A stretch of 64,000 bases of DNA from the NCBI GenBank assembly GCA_963797265.1, contig CAWCOY010000002.1, positions 124,001 to 188,000 on the forward strand, given 5' to 3'. Of this stretch, positions 1-7,188 are shown in pieces. How positions within the stretch are numbered: the stretch's first letter is position 1; each line of letters starts with the position of its first letter. A program made the translations under genes and the position numbers. A model generated the notes under the pieces. It worked only from the letters and a program-made list of their open reading frames with translations. It made no database searches and was not told where the DNA came from. Source of the DNA: DASUPK01 sp963797265. GTDB lineage: Bacteria > Actinomycetota > Thermoleophilia > Solirubrobacterales > 70-9.

Positions 1-2
1 TC

Positions 3-566
3 GCACCCGGTGCCTCTGCCGCCCCGCCGGCGGCACAGGAGCTCAACCCACCGCCTCCGGACTTCCTGACCTGCAAGGCGCTCGGTGCCGGCACGATCTG
101 CTCCGGTTCGTTCCAGGAGCTCGTTGTGTCGGAGCCGCAGCCCGAGCTCGTGTGCGGCTCCGGAGCCGATGCGTTCCTCATCCACGACAACGCGGTCCTC
201 AACGCGCGCGAGACTCGCCGGTACAACGCCGACGGCGATCTCACGAGGCTTGTCACTCAGGAGCGCTGGAAGCCGGCGTTCTGGAGCAACCCCATCACCG
301 GCAAGACGGTCCCGTACACGCAGACACAACAGATCACGATCGACCTCGCCGTGCCCGGCGACTTCGACTCGGCTACCGAGACCACCGTGGGCGAGAACAT
401 CTACACCGACCCGGTGACGCATAAGAAGGTGCTGCAGAGCACCGGACGCGTCGTGTTCGGCGCCGACGGCACCCTCGACTTCCGGGCCGGACAGCAGCCG
501 TTCATCGACGCGTTTCTCGACGGAGACATGTCTGTGTTCGACGCCGTCTGCGCGGCGCTCGCGTAG
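3..566 (+). CDS. Secreted-type hypothetical protein, 5' end outside window
   Basis: The frame is open from the left edge, so the gene starts upstream; a GTG at 126 is internal to the coding signal and probably not the start. The visible part (about 187 residues) is rich in Pro/Ala at its beginning and has cysteines in LTCKALGAGTICSG, in LVCGSG and near the end (DAVCAALA), a spacing that fits disulfides in an exported protein. The rest looks beta-rich (alternating polar/hydrophobic, many Thr and Asp). No family is recognised. A strong hairpin terminator follows 43 bases after the stop, so it ends its transcription unit. Confidence 0.6.
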   Translation, partial: APGASAAPPAAQELNPPPPDFLTCKALGAGTICSGSFQELVVSEPQPELVCGSGADAFLIHDNAVLNARETRRYNADGDLTRLVTQERWKPAFWSNPITGKTVPYTQTQQITIDLAVPGDFDSATETTVGENIYTDPVTHKKVLQSTGRVVFGADGTLDFRAGQQPFIDAFLDGDMSVFDAVCAALA

Positions 567-605
567 GCGCAGGCACGCAACGGTGGGACGATGGCGTCGT
601 GAACT

Positions 606-637
606 CACAAAACCCCCGCGTTAGCGGGGGTTTTGTT
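606..637. terminator. Rho-independent terminator, probably bidirectional
   Basis: An 11-bp stem (609-619 with 624-634) with a GTTA loop is followed by TTTTGTTT on the + strand and by a T-rich tract on the - strand. It can end the upstream secreted-protein gene and also lies directly 3' of the tRNA-Pro fragment on the - strand. A near-identical structure with a compensated base pair sits at 3725-3750. Confidence 0.85.
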
Positions 638-640
638 TAG

Positions 641-698
641 TCGGGGCGACTGGATTCGAACCAGCGACCCTCTCGCCCCCAGCGAGATGCGCTACCAG
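641..698 (-). pseudogene. tRNA-Pro(GGG) fragment lacking the 5' acceptor strand and D-stem 5' half
   Basis: On the - strand the sequence contains the D-loop end, an intact anticodon arm (TCTCG/CGAGA around a GGG anticodon), the variable and T arms (GGTTCGAATCC) and the 3' acceptor strand with an A discriminator. The 5' acceptor strand is missing; bases beyond 698 do not pair with the 3' strand. It cannot fold into a tRNA. Its anticodon stem differs on both sides from the intact tRNA-Pro at 3757-3830, so it descends from a once-functional variant. Confidence 0.8.
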
Positions 699-925
699 TG
701 TCCGGGGGTGCCGTGGACTTGCTTTTCCGCATTCCCATGCGGTTTCAGTTGCTCTGAATTGTCCCGAGTTTCGTGCAGATTGGAACCCTGAATGGAACCC
801 TGGCCGGAGCTGGACTGCGCCCAGGTAATTCCGCTTCCGGATCAGAGGGGAAGCGCCCCGAGCGGATCCGTAACTTGGTCAGTTCCGGTGCCGCGCGAAA
901 GCGAGAGCCGCGGATTACATTCCAA

Positions 926-945
926 GATAGACATATGTCTGTATA
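926..945. promoter_or_regulatory. Probable ArsR/CmtR operator
   Basis: A perfect 12-bp palindrome AGACATATGTCT (929-940) sits in an AT-rich pocket 22 bases before the start of the ArsR-type regulator gene and is extended by an imperfect ATA/TAT match on both sides. ArsR-family repressors usually bind such AT-rich dyads overlapping their own promoter, so autoregulation of the regulator-transporter pair is likely. Confidence 0.55.
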
Positions 946-961
946 GTCAAGTCTCGTCTTG

Positions 962-1294
962 ATGCTGCGCACCGAAGCACGATCAGTTTTCTTCCGCGGG
1001 CTCGGCGAGACCAGTCGACTGGCATTGCTCGAGCAGCTAGCAGGGGGTGATCGCCGGGTGACCGATCTCGCGGCTGCGACGGGCCTCTCGCAATCGAACG
1101 TCTCGAAACATCTGGCCTGCCTCTGGGACTGCGGACTGGTCGAGCGAGAGCGCCGTGGTCGTGAGATCCACTATCGCCTGGTGGACGGTTTGACGGACCT
1201 GCTGAATGCGGCGGATCAGGTTCTTGAGCTCACCGGCGATCGCGTCCTTGCCTGTCCCCGATTCGGCCGCGCCACCCAGCGAGAGGCGGCCTGA
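962..1294 (+). CDS. ArsR-family metal-sensing repressor, CmtR-like
   Basis: The 110-residue product is a winged-helix ArsR/SmtB protein: a recognition region TGLSQSNVSKHL (about 40-51) is followed by the wing RERRGREIHYRL. Cysteines at 53 and 57 in LACLWDCGLV and at 98 (LACPRF) match the layout of the Cd/Pb-sensing ligands C57, C61 and C102 of mycobacterial CmtR, so it probably senses Cd(II) or Pb(II) and releases DNA on binding. An in-frame TTG at 959 is also possible; ATG 962 is preferred. The stop overlaps the start of the cation transporter by one base (TGATG), so the two are translationally coupled. A palindromic operator lies just upstream. Confidence 0.85.
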   Translation: MLRTEARSVFFRGLGETSRLALLEQLAGGDRRVTDLAAATGLSQSNVSKHLACLWDCGLVERERRGREIHYRLVDGLTDLLNAADQVLELTGDRVLACPRFGRATQREAA

Positions 1295-1950
1295 TGAACT
1301 CGGTGATCGAGCTCCCAGCACTCGCCCCCACCCCTCAGGACGGAGAGTGGCTACGCAACGCGCGACTGACCAGGCTGCTGTCCTGGCTCAGCCTCTTCTG
1401 GCTGGGCATCGAGGGAACGGTGGCGATCATCGCCGGCGTGATGGCTGGCTCGGTCGCCCTCGTCGCCTTCGGACTCGACAGCGCCATCGAGGGGGTGGCG
1501 AGCATCGTGATCATCTGGCGCTTCTCCGGGTCGCGCCTGTTCTCAGAGCAAGCGGAGCTGCGGGCCCAGCGGCTGGTCGCGATCCAGTTCTTTCTTCTGG
1601 TGCCGTTCATCGGCTACGAGGCGATCGAGAAGCTGATCACGGGAGGTCATGTGGACTCCAGCCCGCTGGGAATCGGGTTGACGATCGCCACGCTCGCGAT
1701 CTGCCAGCCCCTCGGAGCTGCGAAGCGCAGGCTCGGAGGCAAGCTCGACTCCCGCGCGACGATCGGCGAGGGGACGCAGAACCTGCTTTGCGGCTACATG
1801 GCCCTAGCGGTGCTCGGCGGTCTTCTCGCCAACACGCTGTTCGGATTGTGGTGGCTAGACCCGATCGTGGCGCTGATGATCGCGGGCATTGCCCTACGCG
1901 AGGGCCGAGCCGCATGGCGTGGCGAGGCCTGCGACTGCGCCTCTTGCTGA
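1294..1950 (+). CDS. CDF-like cation efflux transporter (six-helix type)
   Basis: The 218-residue product has about six membrane segments. The second carries GSVALVAFGLDSAIEG, resembling the metal-site helix of cation diffusion facilitators, and a fifth/sixth helix region holds another Asp (WWLDPIVALMIAG). It lacks the cytosolic C-terminal domain of classical CDF proteins and instead ends in a short Cys-rich tail (CDCASC) that could bind soft metals. Its coupling to a CmtR-like repressor suggests export of Cd, Pb or Zn from the cytoplasm. The specific metal is inferred only from the regulator. Confidence 0.8.
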   Translation: MNSVIELPALAPTPQDGEWLRNARLTRLLSWLSLFWLGIEGTVAIIAGVMAGSVALVAFGLDSAIEGVASIVIIWRFSGSRLFSEQAELRAQRLVAIQFFLLVPFIGYEAIEKLITGGHVDSSPLGIGLTIATLAICQPLGAAKRRLGGKLDSRATIGEGTQNLLCGYMALAVLGGLLANTLFGLWWLDPIVALMIAGIALREGRAAWRGEACDCASC

Positions 1951-2131
1951 GTGGAAGCGGACTGCTGCTTTGCGCGATTAGGGGCACTGCAGCTGCTGAG
2001 TGCTGGGTTTCGCGCATTTCGGCAGCGAGCTGAGGCTCGAATCGGGCGGCGGCGGAGCGTTGCACTGAGAAGCAGCAGCGCACGCTTCGGACTGCCGCGC
2101 TCGGGGGCGGCTCTTCCTTGTCGCAAAGCCG

Positions 2132-2833
2132 TCAGGGGCGAGCAGAGAAGATGCCTACCGCACCGACCACTTCGACCTGCGCGCGGTCGAACCGCTGGTC
2201 GAGTTGCGTCTTAAGGTCGTCGAGGTCGTCGTCATGGTTGGTGAATGTGCCGTCGCGGTTGAGCCGTCCCATCATCCACCGCGACCACGCGGTGTGCCGC
2301 ACGCCACCGCTCAGAACGGTGCTGCCGAATACGACGCCGCCCGGCGCAAGCGCTGTCCTAGCGTGGTCGAACACGACGCTCTTGGTTGCGATGTTGCCGG
2401 GCAGGCAGTGCAGCAGCCAGTTCAAGCCGACGGACTCGAAGGCGCCTGCCGCCAACCCGAACGGCTCAAGCGCATTCGCTTGATGTGTCTTGGGCCGGTA
2501 ACGGTGAAGGCGCTTGGCGGCGACCTGGAGAGGCGCGGGGTTGAGATCCATCAGCGTGATGTCTGGGGACTGCGTCGGGTAGCGGCACTTGTCGAGCAGG
2601 TAGCCGGTTCCGACGCCGATGTCGAGATGGCGGGCAGAGACGTGCTCGTCGTAGAGCCGAACAAGACGCCACGGAGGGCATCGCCACGCAAGGTGCCCGT
2701 TGAACCTCAGAACAACCGTGTCGTAGACCCTTAGGAAGCCGGCTGTATACCGCGCTTGTCCGGCATACGCGGGGTCGTCGGGCGAGATAGCGCTCGTGAT
2801 TTGGGCGATGATAGCGTCCGCGCGAGCCCTCAA
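2132..2833 (-). CDS. Class I SAM-dependent methyltransferase
   Basis: The sequence shows the Rossmann SAM-binding motif I (HLDIGVGTGYLLDKC), an acidic end of strand 2 (LMDLNPAPLQVA) and a later LAPGGVVFGSTVL motif typical of post-core methyltransferase strands. The substrate cannot be told. The frame is open to 2947, but the extra N-terminus is Ala/Arg-rich and unlike a protein; I chose TTG at 2833, just before the first methyltransferase-like helix. The gene stands between the repeats that bracket 0.6-3.8 kb and converges on the transporter gene. The start remains uncertain. Confidence 0.75.
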   Translation of the reverse strand: MRARADAIIAQITSAISPDDPAYAGQARYTAGFLRVYDTVVLRFNGHLAWRCPPWRLVRLYDEHVSARHLDIGVGTGYLLDKCRYPTQSPDITLMDLNPAPLQVAAKRLHRYRPKTHQANALEPFGLAAGAFESVGLNWLLHCLPGNIATKSVVFDHARTALAPGGVVFGSTVLSGGVRHTAWSRWMMGRLNRDGTFTNHDDDLDDLKTQLDQRFDRAQVEVVGAVGIFSARP

Positions 2834-3018
2834 GCAAGCGCTGCTCCTTCGTAAAGCAGGAGCGAAGGCGCTCGCTGCCGCTCCCGCGTGGGGCCGGGCA
2901 GCCAGCGCTGCTCCTGTTCGCGCCCAGTGCGACACTCCGGTACCCACCTTCGTGCCGAGGGTTCCGCCGGGCGGGGACCACCTTCACCCTGCGTCATCAA
3001 AGTTTGAGGAGGACGCCC

Positions 3019-3636
3019 ATGAACCGTGCCTACAGGATCCTCTACCGGGTCGGATTCACCCCCTGGGAGGGGATGACAAAATCGGTTGCGATCACCGAGC
3101 AGATCTCCTCGCTGTTCGAGCGCGAGGAGGCAGGACGCCAGCCGCCCTACGGGCAGGCGCTCGACCTCGGCTGTGGCAGCGGGATTTGGGCCGTCAAGCT
3201 AGCGGCCCGAGGGTGGCAGGTCACGGGCGTGGACTTCGTCCCCAAAGCCCTGCGCAGGGCGCGCGAGCGGGTCCAGGAAGCCGGTGTCGAGGTGCGGCTG
3301 ATCGAGGGCGCCGTGACGGCGCTCGGGGCCACCAGCGTCGGCTCCGGCTTCCGCTTCTTGCTGGACTTCGGGTTGTTCCACGATCTGACGGATGAGCACC
3401 GCGAGGCGATGGGTCGGGAGGTGAGCGCGGCCGCCGTGCCCGGCGCCACGATGCTGATGCTGGCGTGGGAGCCCGGGCGCCGCGGGCCGCTGCCGCGTGG
3501 CGCGAGCCGCGGGGACATCGAAGCTGCCTACCCCGCGTGGAAGGTGATCCAAGAGGAAGCGCTCGTCGACGAGCCGCGGGCGCCCAGATATGTGCGGAAA
3601 GCCGACCCGCGCTTCTACCGGCTCCGGCACGACTGA
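3019..3636 (+). CDS. Class I SAM-dependent methyltransferase
   Basis: The 205-residue product contains ALDLGCGSGIWAVKLA (motif I), WQVTGVDFVPKALRRAR (motif II with the acidic ribose-binding residue) and FLLDFGLFHDL (motif IV region). ATG 3019 is preceded by AGGAGG at 3007-3012, which decides the start over the upstream TTG at 3004. Overall it resembles small stand-alone methyltransferases of the UbiE/TehB type with a hydrophobic N-terminus (YRILYRVGFTPWEGM). The substrate is unknown. It is the last gene inside the repeat-bracketed segment. Confidence 0.8.
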   Translation: MNRAYRILYRVGFTPWEGMTKSVAITEQISSLFEREEAGRQPPYGQALDLGCGSGIWAVKLAARGWQVTGVDFVPKALRRARERVQEAGVEVRLIEGAVTALGATSVGSGFRFLLDFGLFHDLTDEHREAMGREVSAAAVPGATMLMLAWEPGRRGPLPRGASRGDIEAAYPAWKVIQEEALVDEPRAPRYVRKADPRFYRLRHD

Positions 3637-3721
3637 CCTGCGCGCGGCTCCTGCTTTCGCGTGTTAGCGGGAGTCTCGGGACCCACAGGATCGATGGTCC
3701 ACGGCTCCAATCCCTCAAACG

Positions 3722-3814
3722 CACAACACCCCCGCGATAGCGGGGGTGTTGCTTAGTCGGGGCGACTGGATTTGAACCAGCGACCTTTCGGCCCCCAGCC
3801 GAATGCGCTACCAG
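3722..3814. repeat. 93-bp direct repeat, right copy (terminator plus tRNA-Pro 3' part)
   Basis: Partner of 606-698. This copy is joined to a complete tRNA-Pro, whereas the left copy is a fragment. That is the arrangement expected when an element integrates into the 3' part of a tRNA gene and restores it at one junction only. The 12 differences include paired changes in the terminator stem and in the anticodon stem. Confidence 0.8.
3725..3754. terminator. Terminator 3' of tRNA-Pro
   Basis: An 11-bp stem (3725-3735 with 3740-3750) with a GATA loop is followed on the + strand by GCTT. It lies two bases beyond the 3' end of the tRNA-Pro transcript on the - strand and also after the methyltransferase gene on the + strand. 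The T tract is weaker than in the copy at 606-637. Confidence 0.7.
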
Positions 3815-3830
3815 ACTGCGCCACGCCCCG
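3757..3830 (-). tRNA. tRNA-Pro (anticodon GGG)
   Basis: A 74-base cloverleaf: acceptor CGGGGCG/CGCCCCG, D arm with CTGGTAGCGC, anticodon stem TTCGG/CCGAA around CTGGGGG (anticodon GGG), T arm GGTTCAAATCC, discriminator A, CCA not encoded. All stems pair, so this is the functional copy corresponding to the fragment at 641-698. Confidence 0.95.
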
Positions 3831-3841
3831 TGGGGTTCAAC

Positions 3842-3859
3842 GCGGCTCCGCGGAGCCGC
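3842..3859. repeat. Perfect 18-bp palindrome between two tRNA genes
   Basis: GCGGCTCCGCGGAGCCGC is a perfect palindrome lying in the 52-base spacer between tRNA-Gly and tRNA-Pro on the - strand. No T run follows on either strand, so it is not a standard terminator. It may be a processing signal for a tRNA-Gly/tRNA-Pro co-transcript; that role is a guess. Confidence 0.6.
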
Positions 3860-3882
3860 TATGTCCCGTCATCGTACGTGGA

Positions 3883-3954
3883 AGCGGGCGACGGGGATCG
3901 AACCCGCGATGGGAGCTTGGAAGGCTCCAGTGTTACCAACTACACCACGCCCGC
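3883..3954 (-). tRNA. tRNA-Gly (anticodon TCC)
   Basis: A 72-base cloverleaf with acceptor GCGGGCG/CGCCCGC, anticodon stem GGAGC/GCTCC around CTTCCAA (anticodon TCC), T arm GGTTCGATCCC and discriminator T, as usual for bacterial tRNA-Gly. It is 52 bases upstream of tRNA-Pro on the same strand, so the two may be co-transcribed. Confidence 0.95.
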
Positions 3955-4082
3955 GCCGCTGCCGATTATAGGTTCGGTCCCGCCGTCCACACCCAGGCTG
4001 GCGCCGGGCCGTTTGCGAAACTCCCCGCCCGCGGGACGGTTCTACGGGGCGCGGTCGCCCGCTCCGTCTCGACTGCCCAGGC

Positions 4083-5753
4083 ATGCATCCGCTTCAACGG
4101 CCAATACCCACGCGCGTCCGTGCCCTGCTCGCTTCAGGGGTGGCGCTGCTCGCGCTCGGCGGAGCCGTCCTCGCGGCGGGTGACGCAAGGGGCGCGACGA
4201 CCGGCGCGAACGTTGTCTTCATCCTCACCGACGACATGTCGTCGAGCGAGCTCGCCGGAATGCCGAACGTAGAGTCCCTGATCGCCGGCGACGGCACGAC
4301 GTTCAACGAGGCGTACGTCTCCTTCCCCCTCTGCTGCCCCTCCCGCGCCACGATGCTGAGCGGTCAGTACATGCACAACCACGGCGTGCGCGGCAACTTC
4401 CCGCCGAACGGAAGCTGGTTCAGGTTCCGCTCGCACGAGTCGAACGACCTGCCGGTGTGGCTGCACGACGACGGCTACTACAACGTCCACATCGGCAAGT
4501 ACATGAACGGCTACTCGATCGTGGACAACAGCCTGCCGGTGCCGCAGGGGTGGGACGAGTGGTACGGGAAGGTCTCCGAGGACGCGCTCTACTTCGACTA
4601 CAACCTGATCGAGAAGACGGGGCCGACCGCGACGCCGCGGGTCACCTTCTACGGCGATCAGCCGACCGACTACCAGACCGATGTGTTCGGCGACCGCGCC
4701 GTCGACTTCGTCCGGGACAGCGCCTCTTCGCATGAGCCCTTCTGGCTCAACCTCTGGTTCAACTCACCGCACGGGCCGTTCGACCCCGCGCCGCGGGACC
4801 TCTTCCGCCTCGCCGGCAGCCCCCTGTCGCGCCTGCCGGGATTCAACGAGAAGGACATCCGCGACAAGCCGAAGTGGCTGCGTCGCCAGGTCAAAAAGCC
4901 GCTCAGCAAGAAGCAGATCAAGCTGATCGACAACGAGCGGCGTCGGCAGCAGGAGCAGCTGATCTCGGTCGATCAGGCGGTGGGGTCGCTGATGCGCACC
5001 CTGCAAAGCAAGGGGATGCTCGATGACACCTACGTGATCTTCGCCTCAGACAACGGCTTCTTCCGGGGGGAGCATCGGATCGCGAGCGGGAAGTACCTGC
5101 CGTACGACCCGTCCGCCCGCGTGCCGCTGATCATCCGCGGCCCGGGCATCCCGCACGGCGGGGTCAGCAACGAGCTGGTCTGGAACGGCGATATCGCGCA
5201 GACAATCGACCAGATCGCGTCTGGGGCGGAGGACCCGGCCGTGGACGGCCGCTCTCTCCTTCCGTTTGCGGAGAGCCCCGCTCTGCGATCCACGCGGCCG
5301 GTCCTGCTCGAGGGTGACACCGGGCCGGGAGGAACCGGCGCCGAGTCCGCGCACAGCAGCGCCGCGAGAGCCAGGGCGGCGCGGGCGCATGTGGCCGGCC
5401 GGCGCGGGGTCAGGAACCTCGAGCAGGAGCCGGACGCGATCAAGTCCGCGGCCAACAACACCAACACCGCTCCGGCCTATCGCTCGATTCGGACCGACCG
5501 TTACGAGTACACCGTCTACGCGAACGGCCAGACCGAGCTCTACGACATGAAGCGAGACCCGGCGCAGCTCCGCTCGCTCGCCACGGACCCGCGGTACCGC
5601 CTGGTTCGCAAATGGCTCTTCGGCCACCTCGCAGCGCTCACCACCTGCGCCGGTGAGGCCTGCCGGGTCCAGATCGGTGCCGACCCGCTGCCTCTGCCGA
5701 AGAGTGCCGTGCGGCCGAAGCGGAAGAAGAAACCCGGCATCACCCAGGGCTAG
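4083..5753 (+). CDS. Secreted sulfatase (formylglycine type)
   Basis: The 556-residue product begins with basic residues and a hydrophobic stretch ending near ALA/AAGDARG (about 14-38), a probable Sec signal peptide. The mature part has the metal-binding VVFILTDDM (Asp 50-51) and the CCPSR sulfatase signature at 84-88, where Cys 84 would be converted to formylglycine, then the HNHGV and HIGKYMNGY blocks typical of arylsulfatase/glucosamine-6-sulfatase proteins. ASDNGFFRGEHR supplies further metal ligands. Sulfate esters on extracellular polysaccharides are likely substrates, inferred from the family. A Ser/Ala/Arg-rich insertion near 420-460 is unusual. The maturase (FGE) is not in the window. 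Confidence 0.9.
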   Translation: MHPLQRPIPTRVRALLASGVALLALGGAVLAAGDARGATTGANVVFILTDDMSSSELAGMPNVESLIAGDGTTFNEAYVSFPLCCPSRATMLSGQYMHNHGVRGNFPPNGSWFRFRSHESNDLPVWLHDDGYYNVHIGKYMNGYSIVDNSLPVPQGWDEWYGKVSEDALYFDYNLIEKTGPTATPRVTFYGDQPTDYQTDVFGDRAVDFVRDSASSHEPFWLNLWFNSPHGPFDPAPRDLFRLAGSPLSRLPGFNEKDIRDKPKWLRRQVKKPLSKKQIKLIDNERRRQQEQLISVDQAVGSLMRTLQSKGMLDDTYVIFASDNGFFRGEHRIASGKYLPYDPSARVPLIIRGPGIPHGGVSNELVWNGDIAQTIDQIASGAEDPAVDGRSLLPFAESPALRSTRPVLLEGDTGPGGTGAESAHSSAARARAARAHVAGRRGVRNLEQEPDAIKSAANNTNTAPAYRSIRTDRYEYTVYANGQTELYDMKRDPAQLRSLATDPRYRLVRKWLFGHLAALTTCAGEACRVQIGADPLPLPKSAVRPKRKKKPGITQG

Positions 5754-5765
5754 GATTCCTGTCAA

Positions 5766-5839
5766 GGGGCACTAACTCAATTGGCTAGAGAGCCGGTCTC
5801 CAAAACCGGAAGTTCCAGGTTCGAGTCCTGGGTGCCCCG
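5766..5839 (+). tRNA. tRNA-Trp (anticodon CCA)
   Basis: A 74-base cloverleaf: acceptor GGGGCAC/GTGCCCC, anticodon stem CCGGT/ACCGG around CTCCAAA (anticodon CCA), T arm AGGTTCGAGTCCT, discriminator G. It stands alone, followed by a terminator, and is not next to secE-nusG as in many bacteria. Confidence 0.95.
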
Positions 5840-5844
5840 CTCTC

Positions 5845-5867
5845 AGCCCGCCATCGGCGGGCTTTCT
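5845..5867 (+). terminator. Terminator of tRNA-Trp
   Basis: An 8-bp stem AGCCCGCC/GGCGGGCT with an ATC loop is followed by TTCT, six bases after the tRNA-Trp 3' end. It abuts the stop codon of the convergent receiver-domain gene. Confidence 0.8.
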
Positions 5868-6294
5868 AGTCGCCGCGCCTCGCCGCGACCGCCGTCCGGG
5901 TCGCGTCGAGCAGCTCCTCCATGGGGGTGCCCTTCTCGACGTAGCGGTCCGCGCCTCGCTCGAGCGTGGGCGAGGCCATGCGATCGGCGGTGAACCCGGA
6001 CAGCACGATGATCGCCACGTCCGGGTCGCTCTTGCGGATCTCGAGGATCGCTTCCAGGCCGTTCATATCCGGCATCGAGAGATCGAGGAGCACCGCCGCG
6101 GGGTGCGTGGCGGCGATCCCTTCGAGCGCGCTGCGGCCGTCCCCGGCCTCGCCCACCACCTCGAACGTGGGGTCGCCCTCCATGCCGAACCGGATCAACT
6201 CTCGCAGCTCGGGCACGTCATCGACCAGGTACACGGAAATCCGCCCCTGCTCGGTCACCTTGCCCCTGCCTGTCCCGGCCTCAGTACGGGGCAT
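5866..6294 (-). CDS. Stand-alone response-regulator receiver protein
   Basis: The 142-residue protein is a single CheY-like receiver domain: acidic pair Asp 25-26 (VYLVDDV), phosphoacceptor Asp 71 (VLLDLSMPDMNG), Ser 99 (VLSGF) and Lys 121 (YVEKGTP). There is no output domain, so it would act by protein-protein contact or in a phosphorelay. No histidine kinase is adjacent. An N-terminal extension of about 18 residues before ISVYLVDD suggests that the true start could be further in. Confidence 0.88.
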   Translation of the reverse strand: MPRTEAGTGRGKVTEQGRISVYLVDDVPELRELIRFGMEGDPTFEVVGEAGDGRSALEGIAATHPAAVLLDLSMPDMNGLEAILEIRKSDPDVAIIVLSGFTADRMASPTLERGADRYVEKGTPMEELLDATRTAVAARRGD

Positions 6295-6466
6295 CGCCCC
6301 CCGCTGCGGCCACCCGGCAGATTGAGATTTCAGCCGTCATCCTGCCTCCATAAGAAAAAGCGGCCGAGGCTTATGCCCCGGTCGCCGCGGAGCTCATTCT
6401 TCCAGACCGCTCTACCGGGCCGCATCGATACTTCTCCCTGTTCCGAATCTAGAATCGGGACACCCT

Positions 6467-6550
6467 GCGGGCGTGCTGGAACTGGCAGACAGGCCAGGTT
6501 TAGGTCCTGGTGCTCGAAAGAGCGTGGGGGTTCGAGTCCCTCCGCCCGCA
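6467..6550 (+). tRNA. tRNA-Leu (anticodon TAG)
   Basis: An 84-base class II tRNA: acceptor GCGGGCG/CGCCCGC, anticodon stem CCAGG/CCTGG around TTTAGGT (anticodon TAG), long variable arm (TGCTCGAAAGAGCG), T arm GGGTTCGAGTCCC, discriminator A. The stretch from 6295 to the tRNA holds no gene that I can see. Confidence 0.95.
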
Positions 6551-6609
6551 TTTCCGGCTGGTCGAGCACCTGTAGCGCGGATCTGACCGAGAACATAGAC
6601 TTGCTCGTC

Positions 6610-7188
6610 ATGGAAGCGGGAGCGATCCGTCCCGGATACGAGCTCTGGCGTCCGAACAGGCAGAGGCCTGAGGCGAAGAGCGCCCGGGCTCTGGTCATCT
6701 TCCTGCTGCTGGTCACGGCCGGGCTCGCCTTTGTGATCATCGTGGGCGGCTGGACCCGCCTGGAGGGCGTCAAGGCCCTCACGATCATCTACGCCGGCCT
6801 CTACGTCCTGTTCGCCTTCCTGGTCGCCCGCTGGAACCGCGGCGTCCTCCCGGTCGCCTCGGCCCTCGCGATCATCCTCGCCATCTTCGCCGGGATCGCG
6901 GCCCCCGCCTGGTTCGACCGAGCCAAGGACGGACTGAGCGACCCGGCGCTCCCTCCGGACCTGCTCGGCATCCTCTGCCTGCTGCTCGTCCCGCTCCAGG
7001 TGATTCTGATCGCCGTCGCGATGGTCGCCTTCAACCAGGATTGGCACGTCGAGGAGGAGCGCCCCATCGGCGACGAGATCCCGCCCGGGAACGCGCCCGA
7101 CGAGGACGAGTCACGGGCGAGCCGGCGCATCACGCGCATGAGCCGCACGGCCCGCAGCACCGTGACGCGCCGGCCCAGAAAAGCCTGA
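6610..7188 (+). CDS. Hypothetical membrane protein, about four helices
   Basis: The 192-residue product has four clear hydrophobic segments: ALVIFLLLVTAGLAFVIIV, TIIYAGLYVLFAFLVA, ALAIILAIFAGIA and LLGILCLLLVPLQVILIAV. A basic N-terminus precedes them and an acidic-then-basic C-terminal tail (EEERPIGDEIPPGNAPDEDE, ending RRPRKA) follows. No family is recognised. The frame is open further upstream through the tRNA-Leu gene, but ATG 6610 is the first sensible start. Its last 59 bases overlap the 3' end of the YedK/HMCES gene on the other strand. Confidence 0.7.
   Translation: MEAGAIRPGYELWRPNRQRPEAKSARALVIFLLLVTAGLAFVIIVGGWTRLEGVKALTIIYAGLYVLFAFLVARWNRGVLPVASALAIILAIFAGIAAPAWFDRAKDGLSDPALPPDLLGILCLLLVPLQVILIAVAMVAFNQDWHVEEERPIGDEIPPGNAPDEDESRASRRITRMSRTARSTVTRRPRKA

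Larger units (their letters stand above)
606..698. repeat. 93-bp direct repeat, left copy (terminator plus tRNA-Pro 3' part)
   Basis: This stretch aligns without gaps to 3722-3814, with 81 of 93 bases identical by my count. It covers the terminator hairpin and the tRNA-Pro sequence from the 3' end to the D loop. Similarity stops abruptly at 698. The two copies bracket about 3.0 kb, as att sites would bracket an integrated element, but no integrase gene is visible between them. Confidence 0.8.

Noticed and set aside
606..3830. An integrase gene inside the tRNA-Pro-bracketed segment
   Set aside because: All frames were read; only the regulator, transporter and two methyltransferases look coding, and no tyrosine or serine recombinase motif is present.
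6103..6609. Upstream extension of the membrane-protein frame at 6610
   Set aside because: It runs through the tRNA-Leu gene and lacks protein character.
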